Assembly (NCBI RefSeq): GCF_001654845.1
Contig: NZ_LXES01000045.1
Location: 62,001 to 126,000, forward strand
Direction: 5' to 3'
DNA from: Enterobacter soli ATCC BAA-2102
Lineage (GTDB): Bacteria > Pseudomonadota > Gammaproteobacteria > Enterobacterales > Enterobacteriaceae
Length of the DNA: 64,000 nucleotides
Of the stretch, positions 1 to 8,675 are shown piece by piece. Under the pieces are notes generated by a model. It was not told the origin of the DNA. It did not search any database and saw nothing but the letters and a program-made list of their open reading frames with translations. Within the stretch, counting starts at the first letter, position 1; each line of letters opens with the position of its first letter. The position numbers and the translations under genes were made by a program.

Positions 1-18
1 AGTAGTTAGTCACGGCAG

Positions 19-47
19 ATATTATTGCTCAGGCAAGTATAAGTCAA
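19..47 (-). promoter_or_regulatory. marRAB promoter with MarR site I
   Basis: Read on the minus strand, TTGACT (47..42) and TAATAT (24..19) are separated by exactly 17 bp. The spacer holds ACTTGCCTGAGCAA, which matches MarR site I of the E. coli mar operator as I remember it. The promoter fires leftward, so marRAB lies just outside the window, divergent from marC. The element and its orientation are seen in the sequence; repression by MarR is inferred from E. coli. Confidence 0.85.
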
Positions 48-62
48 CTGAATGAATCAGCC

Positions 63-81
63 GATGCCACGAATTGCTAAA
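63..81. promoter_or_regulatory. marbox (MarA/SoxS/Rob site)
   Basis: GATGCCACGAATTGCTAAA matches the E. coli mar marbox (GATGCCACGTTTTGCTAAA, recalled) except in the middle. It lies 16 bp upstream of the -35 element of the marRAB promoter, the place where MarA, SoxS and Rob activate mar transcription in E. coli. Confidence 0.8.
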
Positions 82-240
82 ACGTTTCATGAACTTTTTT
101 TTGTGGCTTTCAAATCAAAAACATAACGGATAGTTATGATTAAGCAGCGAAAATAATCCTTACGTTGTGCTAATGGCTGAAATGCCCTTTTTCACCTTAT
201 AATTGCGGTGTTGAATTATGGATAAGGACGACGACGCACG

Positions 241-906
241 ATGTTGGATTTGATTAAAGCAATAAGTCTTGGGCTGGTGGTTTTACTGCCGCTGGCTAAC
301 CCGTTGACGACGGTTGCGCTGTTTTTAGGGCTGGCAGGGAATATGAACAGCGCAGAGCGCAATCATCAGTCGATGATGGCTTCTGTGTACGTTTTTGCGA
401 TCATGATGGTGGCGTATTACGCCGGACAACTGGTGATGAACACCTTCGGGATCTCGATTCCAGGTCTGCGTATTGCGGGTGGGCTGATTGTTGCGTTTAT
501 CGGTTTTCGGATGCTGTTCCCGGCGCAAAAAGCGCATGAGTCGCCGGAAGCAAAAAGTAAATCCGAGGAGATGGAAACGGAGCCTTCCGCCAACATTGCC
601 TTCGTCCCCTTAGCGATGCCAAGCACCGCAGGGCCAGGAACGATAGCGATGATCATCAGTTCTGCCTCAACAGTGCGTGATGGCGGCACGTTCCCGGAGT
701 GGGTTATCACGGTCGCACCGCCCATTATTTTTGCGCTTATCGCAATTATTGTATGGGGATCTTTGCGCAGCTCTGGCGCGATTATGCGTTGGGTGGGCAA
801 GGGCGGTATTGAAGCTATTTCTCGTCTGATGGGCTTCTTACTGGTCTGTATGGGCGTGCAGTTTATTATTAACGGCGTACTGGAAATTATTAAAACCTAT
901 CATTGA
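241..906 (+). CDS. marC: MarC family inner membrane protein
   Basis: This is a 221-residue polytopic membrane protein of the MarC (UPF0056) family, the same length as E. coli MarC and close to it along its whole length. Hydrophobic segments lie near residues 5-30, 45-65, 70-92, 118-140, 155-175 and 195-215. The conserved NPLTT and PLAMPSTAGPG motifs are present. The start follows AAGGA at 225-229. It is divergent from the marRAB promoter and convergent with sotB, as in E. coli. Despite its name, E. coli marC is not needed for multiple antibiotic resistance and its function is unknown, so only the family is certain. Confidence 0.95.
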   Translation: MLDLIKAISLGLVVLLPLANPLTTVALFLGLAGNMNSAERNHQSMMASVYVFAIMMVAYYAGQLVMNTFGISIPGLRIAGGLIVAFIGFRMLFPAQKAHESPEAKSKSEEMETEPSANIAFVPLAMPSTAGPGTIAMIISSASTVRDGGTFPEWVITVAPPIIFALIAIIVWGSLRSSGAIMRWVGKGGIEAISRLMGFLLVCMGVQFIINGVLEIIKTYH

Positions 907-910
907 TGTT

Positions 911-983
911 TTGCCCGGCGGCGCGTTGCTTGCACGGGCCTACGGGTTTTGTAGGCCGGGTAAGGCGAAGCCGCCACCCGGCA
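911..983. repeat. REP pair (BIME) between marC and sotB
   Basis: Two facing REP-like units sit between the convergent genes. Unit 1 (911-945) starts TTGCCCGGCGGCGCG and ends GGGCCTACGG; unit 2 (949-983) reads GTAGGCCGGGTAAGGCG then CCGCCACCCGGC. They pair with each other through TAGGCC and CCGGG/CCCGG. Such elements stabilise 3' mRNA ends, bind gyrase and often sit between convergent genes in enterobacteria. No separate terminator is visible here. Confidence 0.8.
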
Positions 984-993
984 CAAACAAACG

Positions 994-2190
994 TCACCCA
1001 TGCTGGCCTTGTTCTTCCATCGCCACCGGCCATTTGCGGAAAATCAGCACCGACCAGATAAACGCCGCCAGCGCCGGGATTGCGCCAATATAACCAATCG
1101 ATGCCATCGAAAAGTGCAGGCTTATCTGATTGCCCACCAGCGCACCTGCACCGATCCCAATGTTAAATATCCCGGAGAACAACGCCATGGCCACGTCGGT
1201 GGCGTCGGGGGCAAGCGCCAGAACTTTAACCTGCATTCCCAGGCCGATAATCATGATCGCCACGCCCCAGAAAATACTCAGCACGGCAAGATACATTTCG
1301 CTGTCTGCCGCAGGCATCAGCAGAAGCAGGCACGCCAGCAGCAGGCCAATGGCACTGCTCACCAGCAGCGACGCGTGCTGATTACCCAGTTTCCCGAACA
1401 GCACGCTGCCGATGATGCCTGCTCCACCCAGGATCAGCAGTAACACGGTGGCAAAGTTTGCACTAAAACCGGCCACAGTCTGCACAAACGGCTCAATATA
1501 GCTGTAGGCCGTATAGTGCGCCGTCACCACCACCACGGTGAGTAGATAGATACTCATCAGCGCAGGACGGCGGAATAGCAGCGGCAGACTTTTCAGTGAA
1601 CCAGAGTGTTCGCTTGGCATTTTTGGCAGCAGTTTGATCAGGCACAGCAGCGTAACCAGGGCGCCCACGCCAATGGCGAAGAAGGTGGTACGCCAGCCAA
1701 AGTATTGCCCCACCACACGACCAATCGGCAAGCCTAAAACCATGGCCAGCGCGGTACCGGTTGCGATCAGGCTTAATGCCTGGGCGCGCTTACCGGCAGG
1801 GGCGAGTCGGATGGCTAATGAGGCGGTGATTGACCAGAAGACCGCGTGGGCAAAGGCAATCCCGATGCGGCTTATCACCAGCACGGTAAAGTTCCAGGCC
1901 ATAAACGACAGCACGTGGCTGGCGATAAATAAGGCGAACAACCCAATCAGCAGTTTGCGCCGCTCCATCTGGCTGGTCAGCAGCATAAACGGCAGCGACA
2001 TCATGCCTACCACCCAGGCGTAAATGGTCAGCATGATGCCAACCTGAGCGGTCTCCATCTGGAAACTCTCCGCAATGTCGGACAACAGCCCAACAGGGAC
2101 AAATTCAGTGGTATTGAAGATAAACGCTGCGATGGCAAGCGTGACCACACGTAGCCACGCGACCTTGCGGGAAACTGTGTTTGTTGTCAT
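994..2190 (-). CDS. sotB: SotB sugar efflux MFS transporter
   Basis: This 398-residue protein of the major facilitator superfamily has about twelve hydrophobic segments. It is nearly identical in plan to E. coli SotB/YdeA (396 residues), including the N-terminus MTTNTVSRKVAWLRVV and the segment FIFNTTEFVPVGLL. SotB is an inner-membrane proton antiporter that exports arabinose and IPTG and limits sugar accumulation. The start ATG is at 2190. It is next to marC as in E. coli. The 175 bp upstream is shared with the divergent PhzF genes. Confidence 0.95.
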   Translation of the reverse strand: MTTNTVSRKVAWLRVVTLAIAAFIFNTTEFVPVGLLSDIAESFQMETAQVGIMLTIYAWVVGMMSLPFMLLTSQMERRKLLIGLFALFIASHVLSFMAWNFTVLVISRIGIAFAHAVFWSITASLAIRLAPAGKRAQALSLIATGTALAMVLGLPIGRVVGQYFGWRTTFFAIGVGALVTLLCLIKLLPKMPSEHSGSLKSLPLLFRRPALMSIYLLTVVVVTAHYTAYSYIEPFVQTVAGFSANFATVLLLILGGAGIIGSVLFGKLGNQHASLLVSSAIGLLLACLLLLMPAADSEMYLAVLSIFWGVAIMIIGLGMQVKVLALAPDATDVAMALFSGIFNIGIGAGALVGNQISLHFSMASIGYIGAIPALAAFIWSVLIFRKWPVAMEEQGQHG

Positions 2191-2365
2191 AGGGATGTCT
2201 GGAACCGTTGCCTGGAGGATGTGACGGGGATCTTAAAGCGTTAAATGGCTAAAACTCAATCATTATGTGACTCAGATCTCAAAATTTACCTTATGACAGC
2301 GGTAGCGAAGGCGGGTGTTTTCATTGAATATAAAGAACAACACAATAATAACAGGGGGTATGACA

Positions 2366-3154
2366 ATGCAGGAGATTGATTTTTATCTGGTTGATGCGTT
2401 CAGTGATACCGCGTTTGGGGGCAATCCGGCGGCAGTCTGCCCGTTAAAGGAGTGGCTACCGGATGAGACGTTACTCAAGATGGCGCAGCAGCATAACCAG
2501 TCGGAAACCGCGTTTTTTGTGTGCAGCAAGGGCGGTATCGAACTTCGCTGGTTCACCACCGTAACGGAGGTCAATCTCTGCGGTCATGCAACGCTCGCCA
2601 GCGCGTATGTATTGTTTAACGAACTGGGTTACCCCGATTCACGTATTCATTTCGATACCGCCTCTGGCCGTCTGACCGTCAGCCGCGAAGGTGACTGGAT
2701 GACGCTGGATTTCCCGGCCTGCCCAACCCAGGCACAAACCCCGCCGCCAGAGTTGCTTTCGGCACTTGGGATAAGCCACTATGTTGAAGCGCGCAAAGGC
2801 CGGGCCTGGGTTATTGTGCTGGAAAACCAACAGCAGGTGGAAGCGGTCACACCGAACATCTCAGCGATGAAACCAGGTGAACATAAGGTCGCCGTTACTG
2901 CACGCGGCAACGGGCAATACGATTTTGTCAGCCGCTTTTTCTCGCCGGGCGTTGCCGTCTGGGAAGATCCCGTCACCGGTTCATCGCACACCATGCTTAT
3001 CCCATACTGGAGCGAGAAACTGGGGAAATCCTCGCTGTTCGCCCGCCAGATATCAGCCCGCGGCGGTGATGTCCGCTGTGAACTGAATGGGCAACGCGTA
3101 CTGATGGGTGGCCAGGCGTCGCTCTATCTGAAAGGCACCGTATTTTTGCGCTAA
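2366..3154 (+). CDS. PhzF family isomerase-like protein, copy 1
   Basis: This 262-residue protein belongs to the PhzF/YddE fold, a diaminopimelate-epimerase-like two-lobed protein. Members isomerise small acids (PhzF in phenazine synthesis), and most enterobacterial ones have no known substrate. Family motifs are FGGNPAAVCPL near residues 15-25, QSETAFF with the conserved Glu near 45, LCGHAT near 72, and DPVTGSSH near 207-214. A longer frame opens upstream with GTG at 2315. The ATG at 2366 is preferred because AGGGGG ends 8 bp before it and because the downstream paralogue starts with the same residues (MQEIDFYLVDAFSDT). It shares a transcript with copy 2, 27 bp away. Confidence 0.85.
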   Translation: MQEIDFYLVDAFSDTAFGGNPAAVCPLKEWLPDETLLKMAQQHNQSETAFFVCSKGGIELRWFTTVTEVNLCGHATLASAYVLFNELGYPDSRIHFDTASGRLTVSREGDWMTLDFPACPTQAQTPPPELLSALGISHYVEARKGRAWVIVLENQQQVEAVTPNISAMKPGEHKVAVTARGNGQYDFVSRFFSPGVAVWEDPVTGSSHTMLIPYWSEKLGKSSLFARQISARGGDVRCELNGQRVLMGGQASLYLKGTVFLR

Positions 3155-3181
3155 AAACATATAACAACAGAGGAAGAGACA

Positions 3182-3973
3182 ATGCAGGAAATTGATTTTT
3201 ATCTGGTAGATGCCTTTAGCGACACCTCTTTTGGCGGCAACGCAGCAGCCGTTTGCCCGCTGGAAGCGTGGTTGCCGGACGAAACACTGCTCAAAATGGC
3301 GCAACAACACAACCAGTCGGAAACCGCGTACTTTGTGCACACGGATGACGGATTTGAACTGCGCTGGTTCACCACGCTGGACGAGATTAACCTCTGTGGG
3401 CATGCTACGCTGGCGGCCGCCCATGTCATTTTTGAATATCTCAACTATCCGCATACAGAAATCAAATTCTCCACCCGTTTTGTTGGCAACCTGACGGTAA
3501 AACGTCACGGTGACTGGCTGACACTGAACTTCCCGGCATGGTCTACGGAGGGGGTGGACAACCCTCCGGCATTACTCTTCAGCGCGCTGGGTATCAGCAG
3601 TGCAAAAGAGGTGCGTGTAGGGCGTGATTACATGGTGGTGCTGGAAAACCAGCAGCAGGTGGAAGCCATTACGCCGGATATCCCGGCGATGATCCCGCTG
3701 GATAAAATGGTCTGCATCACCGCGCCGGGCGACCAGTACGATTTTGTCAGCCGCTTTTTCTGCCCGGGAGAAGGGGTGCCGGAAGATCCGGTGACCGGTT
3801 CAGCGCACAGTATGTTAATTCCATACTGGAGCGAGAAACTGGGCAAAACCCAGTTAAACGCCCGCCAGGTATCCCGGCGGGGCGGGGATTTGCGCTGCGA
3901 ATTGCAGGGCGATCGTGTGTTGATTGGCGGACAAGCCACGCTGTATCTGAAAGGCCGTATTTATCTGCGCTAA
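3182..3973 (+). CDS. PhzF family isomerase-like protein, copy 2
   Basis: This 263-residue second PhzF-type protein is closely similar to the gene just upstream, which indicates a tandem duplication. It keeps FGGNAAAVCPL, QSETAYF, LCGHATLA and DPVTGSAHSM at the same positions, so both copies hold the residues that shape the active cleft. The Shine-Dalgarno sequence is AGGAAGAGA. Divergence is greatest in the middle (residues 100-160), which lines the substrate side. The stop codon overlaps the stop of the convergent SDR gene by 3 bases. The substrate is unknown; no phenazine genes are nearby, so a phenazine role is not supported. Confidence 0.85.
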   Translation: MQEIDFYLVDAFSDTSFGGNAAAVCPLEAWLPDETLLKMAQQHNQSETAYFVHTDDGFELRWFTTLDEINLCGHATLAAAHVIFEYLNYPHTEIKFSTRFVGNLTVKRHGDWLTLNFPAWSTEGVDNPPALLFSALGISSAKEVRVGRDYMVVLENQQQVEAITPDIPAMIPLDKMVCITAPGDQYDFVSRFFCPGEGVPEDPVTGSAHSMLIPYWSEKLGKTQLNARQVSRRGGDLRCELQGDRVLIGGQATLYLKGRIYLR

Positions 3974-4647
3974 CTAAGTGATGCTCCGCCGCATATCACC
4001 ATTTCCTGCCCGGTGATGGCGGCGGCTTCTTCGCTCAGCAAAAAACTCACTAACGCAGCCACTTCTTCAGGTGCTATCAGGCGCCCGATCGGCGGGCATT
4101 TCGGGGGCGATGTTTCCCGCCCGGGGGCGCTTAGCATCGGGGTTTGCGTCGCGCCCGGTGCCACCACATTGGCGGTAATGCCGCGAGGTGCAAGTTCTGC
4201 CGCCCAACTTTTGACCATCCCGACCATCGCCGCTTTGGTGGCAACATACTGTGAGCGACCAGCCGCGCCGCGGGACGTCCTGCTGCCGATGGCGATAAGC
4301 CGACCGCCAGTATCCATCCGGGGCGCGAAATGGTTAAACAGCACTTCACATGCCTGAACATGCAGACGCCACAGGGAATCGCTTACCCCGCTATCAAGAC
4401 TCCCCAGCGGTGCTGCCGCCATCATACCGGCGGCGTGGATCACCGCCTGTGGCACGGGGAGTTCCTGTAACGCGCCGAGCAGGGCTTCGGTATCGCTGAT
4501 GTCGACGCTCAGGCTGGTAAATGCCGGGTGATCCCGCAAAATGTGTCTGCGGCTCAGCCCCGTAACCTGCCAGCCCTGTGCCAGAAGCCGGGACACCATG
4601 GCTTCACCAATTCCTGAACTGGCACCGGTGACAATCGCATGGCGCAT
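3970..4647 (-). CDS. SDR oxidoreductase (last gene of sugar-acid operon)
   Basis: This 225-residue short-chain dehydrogenase/reductase has the Rossmann motif TGASSGIG near residues 7-14, NAG replaced by AAGMMA, catalytic Ser in AIGSRTS near 131, and YVATK (Tyr and Lys) near 144-148. The C-terminal ITGQEMVICGG is typical. The start ATG at 4647 follows GGAGG by 6 bp and lies one base after the stop of the upstream gene (TGATATG). It is probably the last cistron of the minus-strand operon that begins at 9821. The cofactor and the alcohol or sugar substrate cannot be read from sequence; oxidation of a sugar or aldehyde intermediate fits the context. Confidence 0.85.
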   Translation of the reverse strand: MRHAIVTGASSGIGEAMVSRLLAQGWQVTGLSRRHILRDHPAFTSLSVDISDTEALLGALQELPVPQAVIHAAGMMAAAPLGSLDSGVSDSLWRLHVQACEVLFNHFAPRMDTGGRLIAIGSRTSRGAAGRSQYVATKAAMVGMVKSWAAELAPRGITANVVAPGATQTPMLSAPGRETSPPKCPPIGRLIAPEEVAALVSFLLSEEAAAITGQEMVICGGASLS

Positions 4648-4648
4648 A

Positions 4649-5119
4649 TCATACCTCCAGCATGGCACGCGGAATTTTAAACACCGCTTTGCGAATGGTC
4701 ATGGGGTTATCTACCGCACACAGCGCCTGATGCGGCTCGCCGGGTAAGAAAATGGCGAACGATCCCGCAGCAAGACGAACGCCAACGCTGTGCCTGGCCT
4801 TTGTCGTAATAAAGAGATCCGGTTTGCGCTCCTCATCGTCCGGCCGGGCGACGGATTCGGTACCAGCATGGATAATCTCCTCGCCCGACAACACAATCTG
4901 GATATCTGCCCACTGATGATGGTATTCCGTATGACGAAGTGCTTGCGGTTGGGTTTGCACCGGGCCGATATGGCAAAACCAGGTGCAACCTTCAGGCTGC
5001 CAGCGTCCGTCATCGCGTGCGCTGAGTGCATCCAACGCGCAGTCCGGGCGAGAGAGTATCGTGTAAAGCGCTGACGGAAGCCCGGCCAGCGGCAGGGTGT
5101 TCAGATGTCCAATAATCAT
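4649..5119 (-). CDS. YhcH/YjgK/YiaL family protein
   Basis: This 156-residue protein is of the YhcH/YjgK/YiaL family, a cupin-like beta barrel with a metal site. E. coli yhcH ends the nan sialic acid operon and has been proposed to act on the free sugar, for example as an anomerase. Seen here are the family motifs EYHHQWADIQ near residues 70-79, GEE near 84 and FLPGEPHQ near 125-132. The start ATG at 5119 overlaps the stop of the sialidase-like gene (ATGA), with AAGGAG 5 bp before. Tight coupling to a sialidase-like gene and a symporter suggests that it processes the transported sugar acid. Confidence 0.85.
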   Translation of the reverse strand: MIIGHLNTLPLAGLPSALYTILSRPDCALDALSARDDGRWQPEGCTWFCHIGPVQTQPQALRHTEYHHQWADIQIVLSGEEIIHAGTESVARPDDEERKPDLFITTKARHSVGVRLAAGSFAIFLPGEPHQALCAVDNPMTIRKAVFKIPRAMLEV

Positions 5120-6282
5120 ACCGACTCCTTGACCCATTCCGGCGTTACGCGCACGTATTTAATAGCCTGGCGAAAATAGGTATAGGCAATATGCAATGCG
5201 CCATCCTGACCCTGTTTAATGCTCGGATAGGAGAATTCGCGGTTCAGCTTTTCCAGCGAGTTGTTGGTCATGCAGTAGCCGTCACCTTCATCCAGATGGC
5301 GCTGCCACGGCCAGCTTTTGCCGCCGTCTGGCGAGATAGCCACCGTCATTGGTGCACGCGGCGCACCCCAGAAGGCTGCCCGTCCGCTGGTCACTACTGG
5401 CTCTTTGCGTCCGTCGCCATCGTCGATCTCATCGTATAAAGAGGCACGTCTTTCCAGCGCACCGGCAGCACTCATGTGGTTAAATACCAGCGCCAGTTCG
5501 CCGCTTTCAAGGGTTGTCACCTGAACAGATGAATTGTTGTTTGGCAGCACCGTTGGCTCGGGTACAGACCAGCTCTCGCCATGGTCGACTGACTGGCTGT
5601 AGTAAATGTTGTCTGCCCAGCGACTACGGAACAGTGCAACCAGGTTGCCGTTTTTGAGTGGCGTGATGTTCATGTGCACGCAACCCAGGCTTTCAGGTAC
5701 CTCGACATCACGCCAGGTTTTCCCCTGATCCTCAGAGATTTTTACCGCACTGATATCGTCGTTACCCACCCATTTCTCGCCCGGCTGAGTGCGGCAGTAG
5801 AACACCGGCAACAGCCAGTTGCCGTTATTCAGCACGGTGATGGGCTGGCGAATAAAGGTACCCGGCTTGTCGAGCAGGGTGGCAATCTTGCCCCAGCTGT
5901 TTCCCAGGTCATGAGACTGACGATAGCGCACAATGGCCGTGTCCTGATTACCCGATACCTGCGCCGTCCATAAAAGCCACAGCACGTTATCCGGGGCCAG
6001 GAACAGCACCGGGTTTTGCTCAGAGCGTGTCGCGTCCTCAGACAGTTTGACCGCCTCGCTCCACTGCTGGCTCCCCCGGGCAAGACGCGAGCCCCACACG
6101 GAGATATCCGCGATCCCTTCCTGCGTGCCGCCAAACCAGACGCACATCAGTGAGCCATCCGGCAGTGGCAGCAAATTGGCCGCATGGTTTTGTGGGCAGG
6201 ATGAAGGCAGCATGGCCGTCTCCACTCGAATATCCTGCAGTTGTGGGCGAACAATACCGTCGCGGGTTACGGTTACAGACAT
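5116..6282 (-). CDS. Cytoplasmic sialidase-like beta-propeller protein
   Basis: This 388-residue BNR-repeat protein has the sialidase fold. Four Asp-box motifs (SxDxGxxW) are visible at about 123-130, 183-190, 231-238 and 317-324. There is no signal peptide, so it acts in the cytoplasm, unlike secreted neuraminidases. An FGGTQEG segment near 50-56 and FWGAPRAPM near 304-312 are conserved-looking. The start ATG at 6282 has GGAG 6 bp before it and follows the symporter stop by one base (TGATATG); a longer frame from 6303 is less likely. It could be a glycosidase for an imported glycoside, or a lyase or isomerase built on the same fold. The fold is secure, the reaction is not. Confidence 0.8.
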   Translation of the reverse strand: MSVTVTRDGIVRPQLQDIRVETAMLPSSCPQNHAANLLPLPDGSLMCVWFGGTQEGIADISVWGSRLARGSQQWSEAVKLSEDATRSEQNPVLFLAPDNVLWLLWTAQVSGNQDTAIVRYRQSHDLGNSWGKIATLLDKPGTFIRQPITVLNNGNWLLPVFYCRTQPGEKWVGNDDISAVKISEDQGKTWRDVEVPESLGCVHMNITPLKNGNLVALFRSRWADNIYYSQSVDHGESWSVPEPTVLPNNNSSVQVTTLESGELALVFNHMSAAGALERRASLYDEIDDGDGRKEPVVTSGRAAFWGAPRAPMTVAISPDGGKSWPWQRHLDEGDGYCMTNNSLEKLNREFSYPSIKQGQDGALHIAYTYFRQAIKYVRVTPEWVKESV

Positions 6283-6283
6283 A

Positions 6284-7696
6284 TCAGACTCCATTATTTT
6301 CAACAGGGGTGGGCGCTTTGGTGCTGGCTTTACCCGGAATTAAGCGGTCGATCACCATAATGACAGCAGGGGTCAGCAGGGCGATGTACATGTTGTTGAT
6401 ACCAAACGGATCGCCCAGCAGATACCACACCGAGGTCACCACGCAGGCACCAATCAGGCCAGCGTTAGCGCCACGGGTGCTGCGGAAGAACGGGGCGTAG
6501 AAGGCAATGACTGCGACCACTGAAATCGACAGTCGAATGGCGCGGGTGAAGAATGAGAGTTTGAGAACTTCAGGCACCAGCAGCACAAATATCAGTGGCA
6601 GGAAACCAATCAGCAATGACAGCCAGCGCGTTGCCTTAAATTCCTGTTCCGGGGTTGGGTTGCGGTAAGGCACGTAAAAATCTTTCACCACCAGTGAGGC
6701 GATAGCCAATGCAACGGTACTCACACTGACGAAAATAGAGGCTACAAGTGACGTTGTCACAAGCCCCGCCAGCCACGGATTCATATCCTGCAAGAAGATA
6801 GGCATGGCGTACAGGCTGTTAATTTCCGGGTGCAGGTATTTTGCCGCCACGCCAATTACCGCAATCGCCAGCGCAATCGGCAGGCAGAAGAAGAACGCCA
6901 CCCAGGTCGAACGTTTCGCAGATTTCACATCTTTGGTCGATGAAATCGCCTGAATGACGAACTGCGTACAGAAGATGGAGCCAATGGTGCCGATAAGCCA
7001 CGCGAAGATAGTTGTCGCGCCGATATTACCGTCCCAGGTCCAGTAGTAGTGCGGCATTTGTTCGATCATTGGCGTAAAGCCGCCGGTTTTGGACAGCGCA
7101 AAGCCCATGATGACCAGGATGCCAAAGTATTTCAGTCCGCTGTGTAGCAGGGTTACCCACGCCACACCTTTCATCCCGCCAAAGGCGAAATAGAAGGTAC
7201 TGACAATGGCGGTGATAAAGGCCGCAACCGGCAGATTCACCTTCAGCACCGTTGAAATCGCTGCCGCACCGCTAACGTAGTTCCCGACGTTAACCAGCAG
7301 CAGAGCGTAGATCATGATGATGGAGATGATGTTTTTGGTACTATTGCCGTACTTCTCGGCAATGGCGCCGGAAATGGTGATTTTCCCGGTGTTATAGATG
7401 CGTTTGACCAGCAACAGGCCAAACAGCGGGAAGCCAATGGCCGCGCCAATAACTGACCAGGACGCAGCAAAGCCGTCTTCGAATGCGGCCTGCGCCGTGC
7501 CAATCGTGGACTTCGCGCCAATGTATTCCGACATCAGCAAAATCCCGACGATAAAGGCAGGCATTGCACGGGAGCCTTCCATAAAGTCGCCGGAGTTCTT
7601 ACTGCGCAGACGAAAGGTCAGCCAGGTAGTGAACAGGATGTAGGCAATGACAATGCCAACAATGATGAGGGTATCTTCAGCGGTAAAATTATTCAT
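6284..7696 (-). CDS. Sodium:solute symporter (SSS family)
   Basis: This 470-residue integral membrane protein has about thirteen hydrophobic segments and belongs to the SSS family of sodium-coupled transporters for sugars, sialic acids, proline and carboxylates. The EYIGAKSTIGTAQAAFE region near residues 55-71 matches the conserved first part of the family. It is the only transporter of the sugar-acid operon and so probably imports its substrate. AGAGG precedes the ATG by 5 bp. It follows the aldolase gene by 77 bp, the largest gap in the operon, and is followed directly by the sialidase-like gene. The substrate is not readable; an acidic sugar is inferred from the neighbours. Confidence 0.88.
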   Translation of the reverse strand: MNNFTAEDTLIIVGIVIAYILFTTWLTFRLRSKNSGDFMEGSRAMPAFIVGILLMSEYIGAKSTIGTAQAAFEDGFAASWSVIGAAIGFPLFGLLLVKRIYNTGKITISGAIAEKYGNSTKNIISIIMIYALLLVNVGNYVSGAAAISTVLKVNLPVAAFITAIVSTFYFAFGGMKGVAWVTLLHSGLKYFGILVIMGFALSKTGGFTPMIEQMPHYYWTWDGNIGATTIFAWLIGTIGSIFCTQFVIQAISSTKDVKSAKRSTWVAFFFCLPIALAIAVIGVAAKYLHPEINSLYAMPIFLQDMNPWLAGLVTTSLVASIFVSVSTVALAIASLVVKDFYVPYRNPTPEQEFKATRWLSLLIGFLPLIFVLLVPEVLKLSFFTRAIRLSISVVAVIAFYAPFFRSTRGANAGLIGACVVTSVWYLLGDPFGINNMYIALLTPAVIMVIDRLIPGKASTKAPTPVENNGV

Positions 7697-7773
7697 CTTT
7701 GCCTCTCTTCAGGGCGAGTGAATCCTGGGCGCCAGCGGCACCCGGTATTCTTATTGACGAAACCAAACGCCGG

Positions 7774-8658
7774 TCAGTTAAGTGACGCTGTCACAATTCG
7801 GCGTATCTGTTGTAGTTGTTGTTCGTTAAATGCCACGGCGTAACGGCTTTCTCCAACATCTTCACCCATGATCTGCAACGCTTTTTTGACCGCTGCGGGT
7901 GAAAAGGCCACGCTGTACAAATCGGTGCGAAGCTGAGTGACGCTTTCCTGCGCCCGGCGTGAACCGTCGATATCACCGGCCTTAAAGCGTGACCAGATGG
8001 CGTTAATGGCCACAGGGGCGACGTTTGCCAGCCCGGAAATACAGGTGGAACAGCCGTCTACATACCCCTGATGAATTAGCGAGTCCGGGCCGTTCAGCAC
8101 ATCGAAACCGTCGATATCGCGTACCGCATTAAGAAATCCGCTCAGGCTCTCGTAGCTGCCCGCGCTATCCTTGATGCCGATAATGTTTGGGTGCTCCGCC
8201 AGCATCCGGGCGGTGTCGGGTTCAATGGTGTTGCCAGTTCGCGCGGGGATGTTGTACAGAAATACCGGCACGCTCAGGGCATCGGCAATCGCCGTGTAGT
8301 GGGTGATAAGTTCGGCCTGTTTTAGCGGTACAAACCAGGGGGTAATGACCGACACGGCATCCACGCCGAGTGCCGCAATCCGTTTCCCCAGGCGCAGGGT
8401 TTCGCGGGTGGAGATCTCCCCGATGTGCGCCACCACGGGGGCGCGCCCGGCTACGGTTTCCACGCAGGTACGGGTGACGGACACTTTTTCCTCTTCGTTC
8501 AGCACAAAGAACTCGCCGTTTGTTCCCCCGCAAAAAATGCCGTTCCCGGCATCCAGCTGGCGTGTAACCTGGCGCGCCAGACCGGGCAGATTAAGGGCAC
8601 CTTCAGCGTCAAAGGGGGTGACGATTGCCGTCAGCACACCCTCGATTTTGTTACGCAT
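7774..8658 (-). CDS. DapA/NanA-type class I aldolase
   Basis: This 294-residue protein of the dihydrodipicolinate synthase/N-acetylneuraminate lyase superfamily folds as a TIM barrel. The Schiff-base lysine is Lys163 in GIKDSAG, the catalytic tyrosine is Tyr135 in YNIPART, and the pyruvate-carboxylate site is GGTNGE at 44-49. Family enzymes split 2-keto-3-deoxy sugar acids into pyruvate and an aldehyde (NanA, YagE, YjhH) or run the reverse. The GGTNGE form resembles the KDG-aldolase-like YagE/YjhH group as I recall it. AAGGAG precedes the ATG by 6 bp. It lies 17 bp after the Fe-alcohol dehydrogenase gene. In context it should cleave the imported or dehydrated acid. Confidence 0.88.
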   Translation of the reverse strand: MRNKIEGVLTAIVTPFDAEGALNLPGLARQVTRQLDAGNGIFCGGTNGEFFVLNEEEKVSVTRTCVETVAGRAPVVAHIGEISTRETLRLGKRIAALGVDAVSVITPWFVPLKQAELITHYTAIADALSVPVFLYNIPARTGNTIEPDTARMLAEHPNIIGIKDSAGSYESLSGFLNAVRDIDGFDVLNGPDSLIHQGYVDGCSTCISGLANVAPVAINAIWSRFKAGDIDGSRRAQESVTQLRTDLYSVAFSPAAVKKALQIMGEDVGESRYAVAFNEQQLQQIRRIVTASLN

Positions 8659-8675
8659 TATTCACTCCTTCGATT

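Noticed and set aside
2366..3973. Phenazine biosynthesis locus
   Set aside because: Only PhzF-like genes are present; no phzA/B, D, E or G homologues lie nearby, and PhzF-fold proteins are common without phenazines.
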